A stretch of DNA of 64,000 nucleotides from Candidatus Poribacteria bacterium. Lineage in GTDB: Bacteria > Poribacteria > WGA-4E > GCA-2687025. The notes under the pieces were generated by a model that was not told the DNA's origin, did no database searches, and was given only the letters and a program-made list of their open reading frames with translations. The stretch covers positions 62,001-126,000 of the forward strand of contig JABGQA010000094.1 in NCBI GenBank assembly GCA_018644665.1, read 5' to 3'. The position numbers and the translations under genes are program-made. This document shows, in pieces, positions 15,601 to 20,238 of this stretch; position 1 is the stretch's first letter; the number at the start of each line of letters is the position of its first letter.

Positions 15601-18600
15601 GAGACGAACGCCACCATCACCGACGCGCTAGTAGATGGCGTTGCGGTCGTGACCATCAACGACAACGACGCGCCGCCGACTGTCTCGGTCGCGGACATCG
15701 CGGTCGACGAGGGCACTACCGGGGCGACGGCGACGGCGACCGTCACCGCGACGCTGAGTGAGGTGAGTGGCAAGGACATCACGGTGCAGATCGACACCGC
15801 CGACGGCACGGCGACGACGGCGGACTCGGACTACACCGCGGTGACTGCCGGTTCGATCACGATTCTCGCTGGCGCGGCCGATGGAACGGCCGACATCGAC
15901 GTCATTGGCGATGTGACCGACGAGGGCGACTCCGAGGCGTTCACCGCGACCATCAGTGGTGGCACAAACGTCACGGTGGATGCGGCGGACACCGCCACTG
16001 TCACCATTACCGATGACGATGACCCGCCGGTGATCTCGATCGCCGACGTGTCCGTGGACGAGGGTGACGACGGCGCGGCCTCGGCCGCAGTCGCAGTCAC
16101 GTTCTCGAACCCGAGCGCATCCACGGTGGACGTGAACTACGTCACTGGCGATGGGACGGCGACGACCGCGGACTCCGACTACACGTCGGTGTCCTCGACG
16201 ACGCTCTCGTTCGCCCCTGGCGTCGTGACGCAGGACATCACGGTGGACGCCACCGGCGACACCACCGACGAGGTGGACGAGGCGTTCACGGTCACGCTCA
16301 GCGGCCCCGTAAACGGGACGCTGGACCCGGGGACCGACAACGCAGCCGGCGCGAACCACATCGGCACGGTCACAATCACCAACGACGACACGCCGCCAGT
16401 AATCTCGGTCGGCGACCCGACGGCCGCCGAGGAGGACACGGTGGGGTCGATCGAGTTCACGGTAACGCTGACGAACGCGAGTTCCTCGGCAGTGACCGTC
16501 GACTTCGTCACCGCTGACGGCACGGCCGAGTCCGACGGCGCAGCGGCCGCGGGCGGCAGCGACTACACCACGACGTCGGGCACGCTCACGATCCCAGCGG
16601 GGACGACCAGCGACTCGACGACGATCGCCGTCCCGGTGACATCGGATACGACCGACGAGTCGGACGAGACGTTCACCGTGACGCTGAGCGCGCCTGCCGG
16701 CGGGTCCAGTGGCGCGCCGACGCTCGACGGCGCCGCGACCACGGCGACCGCGACGATCACCGACGACGACATCGCGCCGTTGGTGTCCCTGGCGGACATC
16801 TCCGTGGACGAGGACGACGCGATCAGCGCGTCCGGCACGGTGACGGCGACACTGTCCAACACGAGCGACCAGACGGTCACAGTGGCGTATGCCACGGCCG
16901 ACGGCACGGCGAAGACCGCGGGCGACGACTACACGACCGGCGGCGGGACCGTGACGTTCAGCGCCGGGGCGACGTCCCAGACGTTCGACGTGTCGGTGCG
17001 TGGCGACTTCAAGGACGAGGATGACGAGACCTTCACGGTCGGTCTGAGCAGTCCGACGAACGCCACGGTGGACACGGCGGCTGACAACGGCAATGCGGTG
17101 GATAACAGCACCGCGACGGTGACAATCGTCGACAACGACCCGGTGCCGACGGTGTCGATCTCCGACCCGATCTCGCAGTCGGAGCCGTCGTCGGCGAAGG
17201 TCGTCAACTTCGCGGTGACCCTATCCGCCGCCAGTGGCCGCTCAGTGAGCGTCGACTACGCGACGGCCGACGGCACCGCCGAGGACGAGAACCTCGACGG
17301 TGACTATGACGCCGCCGCGGGAACACTCACGTTTGCCGAGGGACTGACTTCCCTCAGTATCCCGGTGACCGTCAACCCAGACAGCAAGGACGAGGATGAC
17401 GAGACGTTCACCGTGGTCCTCAGCGGAGAGGTCAACGCGACGCTTGACACCGCAACGGGTGAATACACAATCGCCGACAACGACGCTGAGCCGTCGCTGA
17501 GCATCGACAGTCCCACGGTGGTCGAAGACGACCCCGCAGGGGCCGCGACGTTCACCGCGACTCTCGGCGCCGCAAGCGGACGCATTGTGACCGTTGGGTA
17601 CACGACGGCGGACGATACCGCGGTCGCGCCCGGCGACTACACCGCCACGGCGGGGACGTTAACCTTCGCCCCTGGAGAGGTGTCGCAGACGTTCGACGTC
17701 CCGGTCGTCGCGGACGCTCTCGATGAGGACGACGAGTCGCTGACGCTGACGCTCACCGACGGGGTCAACGTGCAGCTCGCGTCGAGCAGCGCGACGGCCA
17801 CCATCACGGACGACGACGACGCTCCGAACCTGAGTGTCGGCGACATCACCGTGACAGAGGGCAGCAGCCTTGAAGCCGTGTCGCCGACCTCGGCGTCCTT
17901 CGTGTTCACACTCGACGCGGCGAGCGGCAAGGACGTTGCCGTGGACTATGCGACAGCCGACGGCTCCGCCGAGGACGAAAACGGCGGCGGCGACTATGAG
18001 GCAGCGTCCGGGACGCTCACCATCGCAGCCGGCGCCCTCACAGGCAGCGTCGACGTCAGCGTGTCCGCCGACTACGACGACGAACCCGACGAGACGTTCG
18101 TCGTGGCCGTCAGCAGCGTGACCAACGCGACGGCGACGGCGCTATCGGCGACCGCAACCATTGCCGATGACGATGAGCCGCCGCTCACGGTGACGGCCCC
18201 GTCGAGTGCGTCCGACGGTCAGGATGTGACGGTCTCCGCCGAGATCATCCTCCCGATCTCGAGCGTAACGGGCGCGACGTTGTATCACTCTGAGGGTGGT
18301 GACGCGTCGTTCGACGTCGTGACCTTCACCAACACCACTGGCAACACGTGGACGGCGGACATCTCCGGAACGTCGGTCACGATGCGCGGTCTCGTCTGGT
18401 ATGTGGAGGTCACGGATGACCTCGACGCCGGACGGACATTCAACGAGAACACGTTCTCAACGCCTGGCTACATCCCGGTGAACGGCAGCGTGGACATGTC
18501 GCTTGCGACGATGACCACGTCGCCCAACATCTGGAACGTCGTTGGGCCGCCCGTGTCACCCGACAGCACCTCCATGGCCTCGACGTTCGACAACGGGGAC

Positions 18601-19872
18601 GGCGGGTTCATAACGGAGTGGTTCGGGTGGCGCTGGAACGCGGGCACGCAGGAGTGGGAAGTCCCCGAGTCCCTCGGTGACTCCACGCCGGTGTCGACCG
18701 ATGGGTTCGAGACGGGCAAGGGTTGGTTCGTGGCCGTCATCGGAGACGGGGCCGCTGAGACGCGTTCGGTGACAGGGCAGTCGGTCGACCCGACGACGCG
18801 CTACGCGCTGCCGTTGAGTTCCGGCTGGAACCTGCTGGCGAATCCGTTCAATTTCTCGGTTGCATGGTCGGACTCGACGATCCGCGCGTCCGTTGGCAAC
18901 TCAGAAGCCTCGCCGACGTTCCACCTCCTTAACAGCAATGGCGCTGTGGATAACCGGCTCATCTACCTCGACACCAGCACGCAGACGAGCGTGACGCGGC
19001 TGTCGAGCGAGACATCCGACCCCTACTCCGTGCCGGCAGGGCAGGCGTTCTGGTTCCTGTCGAACCAGAGCGGCGAGCTCCTTATCCCGGCAACCGAGAC
19101 GGTCGCGGCGCCAGGTGGGCCGCTAGCGCCCACGGCTGTGAAGCCTAAGGGTGACTGGCGCGTGTTTGTGAACGCCGCCTCCGAGTTCGGCTCGGACCAG
19201 GCGCAAGCGATCGCCGCGCGGGACACCAAGTCGGCGGGCTCCGGCAGCCTCAGCTACGTGAAGGCGCCGAGCTTCCCCGGCAGCAAGGTTCCCCGCGTTA
19301 CCCTCGTGAACCCCGAGGCCAACGGCGCGATGGCGCGTCTCAACAGCGACGTGCAGTCGGTTGGCGACGAGATGGTGTGGCTGGTCGACATCGCCAACGG
19401 CGATGGCGCTGTGCTGAGCTGGCGGACGGTTGATGTGCCTGCGGACTACGATCTGCAGTTGGTCGACCTGACGTCAGAGCGTACCATCGATCTGCGGCGC
19501 GACGCGCAGCTCAGGCTGGAAGGCTCCGGGTTCGACTCGCGGCAGTACGCCCTCAAGGCGATCAAGCGCTACATCCCCGATGTAACGCGGCTGCTGCCGA
19601 ACTACCCGAACCCGTTCAACCCCGAGACGTGGATTCCGTTCGAGCTGGCGGAGGAGTCGGAAGTGTCCATCGCCATCTACGGTCTACGTGGCGAGGTCGT
19701 CCGGCGTCTGGAGCTGGGCAGGATGCGCGAGGGCGGTTACGTCACGCGCGAGCAGGCCGCGCACTGGGACGGTCGCAATGCCCTCGGTGAGCAGGTCGCG
19801 AGCGGGGTCTACGTCTACGAGATCAAGGCTGGTTCCCACATTGAGCGCCGCCGACTGGTGGTCCTCAAGTAG
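673..19872 (+). CDS. Giant secreted Calx-beta repeat protein with FlgD-like C-terminal module
   Basis: About 6,399 aa. Residues 1-36 form a Sec signal (RR, then a hydrophobic core, ending AFAQ). From about residue 37 to 5836 I count about 47 tandem Calx-beta repeats of 105-135 aa. Each opens like 'ISIDDVTxxEG', carries 'DExDETFTV' in the middle and closes with 'GTITDDD'; the acidic residues are the usual Ca2+ ligands of this fold. Then comes an Ig-like and beta-rich region, and from about residue 6307 a FlgD-Ig-like module starting LLPNYPNPFNPETW, common at the C-terminus of Poribacteria and Bacteroidetes-type exported proteins. ATG 673 follows GGTGGGG (659-665); GTG 661 or ATG 679 are alternatives. 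The likely role is a calcium-stiffened surface adhesin or matrix fibre (inference). It is monocistronic, ending in the terminator at 19900-19932. Some repeats carry extra acidic loops. Confidence 0.93.
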   Translation: MTMSSRNGARRLWRGFALATPLCLLFVLGSATAFAQSFSIADVSIAEADVGGILQFTVSLDQDPGVNTYTVDYTTSDATATTAGSDYTLTADTLTFTSGITSLTLDVPIADDGTDEVDETFVVTLSNATGGASIASSQAAGTILDDDGPNITVTDATVAEAGTAQFFVQLSAVSPQVVTVDYATADVSATAGADYTAVSTTTLTFSAGITAQIVDIVTLTDAIDEGVSGTVDSETFSVVLGNADNGTITSGTGTGTITDDDEPPAVSFAADVTAAETDGAATTDFVFTVDLAAASEKDITVTYLVNDGTASDADADYVDLDDDVTPVDLAFAAGVTSQTITVVVNGDDTDEDDETFTVDLQSAVTDLGTAIDSTPVLSDSQGVGTVQNDDADPAISVDDISIAEADSGSPSGTFTVSLSNPSDTAITVDYETADGTATTGGSDYTQITSTTLTYAAGETSKSVVVTVAGDTVFENGGVDEAFTLDLSNALGGRVDAFSGSGVTIAAAQGTATITDTDAEPTVSIGDVTANENGGVFDLTVTLSNAADQDTTVSYSTADGTATTADSDYTTASGTATVAADATTTTITVTVTGDLKNESDETFTVVLTDDAQLADANALVITDDTGLGTITNDDGVPTVSIADVTEAENLDGTISLTVSLTALSDQDINVDYTTATTPGTATAGVDFTAAAGTLTIAAGSSDGTVDVLVTGDTVNEADETLIVTLSNAELADTTSLTITDAEGTGTIDNDDVVVVGIDDVTEDENLDGSFDFTVSILSGVTSDQDVTFTVGTADGTALSASDYTATPTTGTSGTITAGQTTYTVSVAVSGDTSDEDDETFTADLSVLGGGSDATPTFEGAGGTESGTGTITNDDTAPTVSIADPVASDEGTTLTFAVTLDAASGRTVTVDYVTSDGTAAAGSDFTTASGTLTFNAGNTTATANLDVALTDDALDEEDTEAFTVTISNPSNATLGTSSATGTINDNDALPGMSVSDAGTVTEGADLTFTISLDAASGRAVSATYTVTDGSGTAGTDTGTAADDDGNADSDGNDNTGVADFPAGVTAVVVTVPTTDDTIDEVAAAPETLTLELSAHSNATNTDGSGSASLTDNDATPSMTIDDVTDLEDTGTFLFTVTLDHASDSTITVDYDINNGTATTADSDYTDDSGTLTFSAGDLTKTVTVAVTTDAKDEPDPAETFTVDLSSETGTVTVTDAQGAGAITDDDDAPTLSVADVTVAEDGNAVFTINLSASSGSTITVDYVATAGTATAGGTDFDETTVTDDDASTADGIATFTSGDTAVIVTVDTTADTLDEGGADDYERFTLVLGAVTLTNATLDAGSDLGNVVDDSTATATITDDDLPPNITIDDVTEAENADGFFDFTITLDAASGNTVTVDYSLADGTATTTDGDYTSTAKEDDDTDASDAGDGDGTATFAAGATTIQLRALVTGDTTDEATETFNVNLANASFGTITDGTGVGTITTDDTAPTISIDDIAITEGDSGDVAGTVTVTLSNASDSTIAMTVALADDTATSADTDYSGTFTTSDASPSDATLTFVAGETSHTISVAATGDDKNEASETFDVELSSASGGTNGTVAFAVAGGTTGPETGVVTVTNDDAVVLSIAAASEPENQDGTLTFAVTIDASTGTATTSGADVTFNVTTSAGTATAGGTDYTTVPSSGATGTISADGTSTNVTVAVTGDTINEDDETFTVTLDTPGGGLDATPTLNGAATSATGTIENDDVLALVISDDTSTDESDGTLTFTVELETGAGMTSDADVSVDYTLTDGTAYVGASPSGVGGSDYTAVGTDDDGGTAGTLTIEAGTFDGTIMVAFADDSINEADETFTVVLTNLTGGSGTGNDFSDATGLGTILDDDVPTISIADNSATEGTDIDFTVTTTSASDVDLTLGTVGTTAVSATQDTDYPTTSAEPFTIPAGDTTATFTVQTTADSINEADETFTVTLFTAGGGQRSVVAIAGAGGNDATGTITNDDSLSITIDSPTAVTEGATGADPTITFTVDIGNPTDADVTVNVITAGDTATEGTDYVASSTTPLTITGDGVTTTGTVTVTVTSDDAYEGGVGASEQFFVNLTDPGSLGGNVAGTGTVSITDAQGVGTIDDDDAAPEITVSAGTGTEAGDITFTFSVDKTPETGFDAVVDWAAADDTSPSALSTANQDYTANTGTVTFTNGGAGADQDITISSSADTIDEVDETFTLTLDGTSLSDATFAGGSTTDVEATGTITDDDAAPEIEIADVTIAENGGSVTLTVGINSGAGVATTASAKGITADYVLSEGTATSATGEADYTAASAADDDGSNDGIATFADETVTSVDITIPIVDDGTDESATETFTVTIGGVTLTNATLEDSNNVANATSADVATVSITDDDAVPTVSVADVGTTEDAGTTMDFVITLSNPSELTPSIDWRLADVTTTADSDFTDASANAVTYSETETTKTISITVIDDTTDETASETYTFEVDRNDANLSGGSIGSFDVATATGTITDDDAAPTITVSDATFDEADGATTYTGTEILLSHASDLDITVDYVVNDGSGSATFNAVDTEDYTDTSGTLTFTAGTLVPAVDLAITIDQDTKDENAESFDIVFSNIQGGVATSTETFATDGTAAITITDDDDPPTVSVAAVTQAEAGGNAVFTATLTAISGKTVTLQIDTADGDSNAATAGADYTAIVGSTVTFGADSDLTKSFSVVVADDAIDEEDQEYKVVGSSFTNTSESVGGDATAVGTITDDDAAPLVYITDVTQAETEASQSFTFTAALDNSANGGSNPGVSEKTVTVDYATSAGDTEPATAGSDYTAIGTTELTIAAAASSNTIDVTVAGDTTDEPDQEFKVTLSNAANATLDTNDDLSNASGADNIAVGTITDNDASPTISVDDITILEATAGAGGTVTGDFAVSISEASEFDVSVDVDTSTADATSGVDFDAIVGTTVTITAGDGDNTEAVTVTVNGDTVDEANQTFELDLTNPVTTGSTPVISDAQGVATITDDDPAPTISIDDITVLESAAGPSGTVPGTFAVTLDAASEQIVTVDFAAASGASTGADVADFDVTSGTVTFTAGDVAEAVAVTVNGDAVDEEDQTVDVTLTNAASASGDTPAISGDAIGTLTITDDDPAPSITIADVSQAEGESGTSTFDFTISIDAASEKTVAVDYAVSDGTAVDSDAVSLAAGGDDYDAASGTTLVDDDSTPGDDTATFDPLTADTSVVVSVTVNGDETYEGDETFTVDLSGESNGTLSGAQGVGTITGADDAEPTISIDDQTSVDEDETLAFSATLSNPSSSAITVDYTTTDGTGTAGADYTTSAASLTFSAGATAPDSGISVTLTDDSVYEGDETFTVDLSNASGGIVISDAQGDATITEDEPLPTLSIDDVTVAEGDSGTATFTFTITASAPTTSDMTVVHTVTDGTAVDASTAGPGDGTDDFDFTSGTATITGDGVSTTTTVTVTANGDTFFEEDETFTVDLSNALLNGVTSLTISDASGLGTITNEDPAPTITMADPTAVSESAGSVVFTVTLSQAVGADVSVDYALIDGSAVAADGGSGPEDGTLDYGAVTDDDSSTTDGTLVIEQGTTTGDITVVINSDSEIENDETFVLQLSSPNGVSWTGYPIITTLEALATIDNDDNSTISITDPTAVTEGDSGTTAMVFTVTQTPANVADATVDYTTSDATASDAGDYTLTSGTLTFLAGITTRTISVPILGDTVDEGTGDETFTLTLSNVFNSTLDGATDPITATGTITDDDDVPTITIGDVTIAEGDSGVVQDTLTVSLSHGTEVGDVTVTANSADDTATQLSDDYEAVSGLVVTIAASTPGVVNTTATVTVDVNGDSTDEVDETFDVVLTGASDTVNSLAFTASDDTGTATITDDDDPPVASVADVSVTEGADGATATATFTVTLTPASGKAVSVDYVTADVTANDGVGDAGVAVTDYTATTGTVTFAVGENDKQFTVDIAGDDTDEVDGETYTVTLSATTGFESTVDTTGGTATGTITDDDAAPTISIGTTATAAQTVDEGASGTTAATFTVSLDHASDQDITVNYVTADATAVEAGSAAAGGDDYVAIASTPLTVTAGTTSTTLDVTVNGDATDEATETYSVVISGEAGGAQGTLEGTGVTLGTDTATGTITTDDTAPTISISGPSDTAETGDPTVAFTVTLSNTSDSTINVDFATADGVDGTTTLNATGGSDYTAQSGTVTFAAGSSSDAVTIAVPLTDDITDEEDQSFTVDLTDNGTPGGTNGTASISGASASATILDDDDPPTMDIAGPGSVAEGDSGTTSFDFTVTLDAPSEKTVTAQYDSSDGTADSAGSDATIGDLDFTAAAVQTVTFVALDTSETVSVLVNGDDTEEGDDTFDVVLSVLSNATSGTLTDTATITDDDPTPTISVDDAAAATEGADLATDTQTFTVSLSNPTALNTVTVTAATTDSTATDENTDGDFDAVSTLLSYAVGETSKSVDVTINGDDKDEGDAESYSLTLSGPTNASILDGSGLGVITDDDDPPVITIDSPTAVDEGADGDPAGAIDFTVTLSNPSAFTVTAAYTTTDGADGDTTLNATSSNAGAAGDADYNAAAGTVSFDPEVLTQTISVAINGDDVDEGASQSFSVDLSSPANSTIGTASGTGTITDEEATPTVDIADVTVALEGGSGVPQSASPVLTLSGESEFTLTVDYATSDGTATTADGDYTAGGATVTFVGGDTSETIDVTVDGDDKDEDDETVTVTLSSHSTNLDAGDSTATITITDDDLPPTVSVSDEVLVAEDAALTTTDMTFTVSLDAESGKTITMDYATADGTATLADGDYSSASASLTFSPGDTSKSVVVTANGDDKDEDDESFSLDVSNIVNGLNDPATASGTGTITNDDVPPTMSIADALVTENEAGTTVDVTVSLSGASGREITVSYATSDDTATSADGDYTPDGPTTLTYASGETLKTITLAIGGDTKDEPDESFDVTLSGETNATITDALVDGVAVVTINDNDAPPTVSVADIAVDEGTTGATATATVTATLSEVSGKDITVQIDTADGTATTADSDYTAVTAGSITILAGAADGTADIDVIGDVTDEGDSEAFTATISGGTNVTVDAADTATVTITDDDDPPVISIADVSVDEGDDGAASAAVAVTFSNPSASTVDVNYVTGDGTATTADSDYTSVSSTTLSFAPGVVTQDITVDATGDTTDEVDEAFTVTLSGPVNGTLDPGTDNAAGANHIGTVTITNDDTPPVISVGDPTAAEEDTVGSIEFTVTLTNASSSAVTVDFVTADGTAESDGAAAAGGSDYTTTSGTLTIPAGTTSDSTTIAVPVTSDTTDESDETFTVTLSAPAGGSSGAPTLDGAATTATATITDDDIAPLVSLADISVDEDDAISASGTVTATLSNTSDQTVTVAYATADGTAKTAGDDYTTGGGTVTFSAGATSQTFDVSVRGDFKDEDDETFTVGLSSPTNATVDTAADNGNAVDNSTATVTIVDNDPVPTVSISDPISQSEPSSAKVVNFAVTLSAASGRSVSVDYATADGTAEDENLDGDYDAAAGTLTFAEGLTSLSIPVTVNPDSKDEDDETFTVVLSGEVNATLDTATGEYTIADNDAEPSLSIDSPTVVEDDPAGAATFTATLGAASGRIVTVGYTTADDTAVAPGDYTATAGTLTFAPGEVSQTFDVPVVADALDEDDESLTLTLTDGVNVQLASSSATATITDDDDAPNLSVGDITVTEGSSLEAVSPTSASFVFTLDAASGKDVAVDYATADGSAEDENGGGDYEAASGTLTIAAGALTGSVDVSVSADYDDEPDETFVVAVSSVTNATATALSATATIADDDEPPLTVTAPSSASDGQDVTVSAEIILPISSVTGATLYHSEGGDASFDVVTFTNTTGNTWTADISGTSVTMRGLVWYVEVTDDLDAGRTFNENTFSTPGYIPVNGSVDMSLATMTTSPNIWNVVGPPVSPDSTSMASTFDNGDGGFITEWFGWRWNAGTQEWEVPESLGDSTPVSTDGFETGKGWFVAVIGDGAAETRSVTGQSVDPTTRYALPLSSGWNLLANPFNFSVAWSDSTIRASVGNSEASPTFHLLNSNGAVDNRLIYLDTSTQTSVTRLSSETSDPYSVPAGQAFWFLSNQSGELLIPATETVAAPGGPLAPTAVKPKGDWRVFVNAASEFGSDQAQAIAARDTKSAGSGSLSYVKAPSFPGSKVPRVTLVNPEANGAMARLNSDVQSVGDEMVWLVDIANGDGAVLSWRTVDVPADYDLQLVDLTSERTIDLRRDAQLRLEGSGFDSRQYALKAIKRYIPDVTRLLPNYPNPFNPETWIPFELAEESEVSIAIYGLRGEVVRRLELGRMREGGYVTREQAAHWDGRNALGEQVASGVYVYEIKAGSHIERRRLVVLK

Positions 19873-19899
19873 CCCGCCTCTCACACCAGACACGACGCG

Positions 19900-19932
19900 A
19901 ACACCCCCGACGGAATCCGTCGGGGGTGTTTC
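19900..19932 (+). terminator. Rho-independent terminator of the giant gene
   Basis: A perfect 14-bp inverted repeat (19900-19913 with 19917-19930) has an AAT loop and ends in TTTT-like bases. It lies 28 nt after the stop codon. Confidence 0.85.
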
Positions 19933-20052
19933 GCGTACGTCATCCGCTGCCGCGTATGCGGCGTGGCGTCCGAGAGACCCGTCGGCCGGCAGAGAAGCAG
20001 GCGCGCTCGGACGCGACCGTGCCGCGTGCAGGCGGTTGCGCCCGAGCCGGTT

Positions 20053-20081
20053 TGGCGAGCTTTTGGGCGGAGTGGTATACT
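20053..20081 (+). promoter_or_regulatory. Candidate promoter for the M16 protease
   Basis: An extended -10 (TGG then TATACT, 20076-20081) is preceded by a weak -35 (TTGGCG at 20052-20057, 18-nt spacer). The transcript would have a leader of about 150 nt. No competing element was seen in this gap. Confidence 0.45.
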
Positions 20082-20238
20082 CGGTTGGCCTGCATCCGCC
20101 TGCGACGCGGCTGACCGGCGCAGGCGCGCGCGACGAGTCGAAAGCGCTCGGGGCGTGTCGGCGAACCCCGCGGCGGGGCGCTGCTGGCTCCGCCTGGGCG
20201 CCCGGCGGCAAATGGGCAACAGTGGAGGAATGGGGTCG

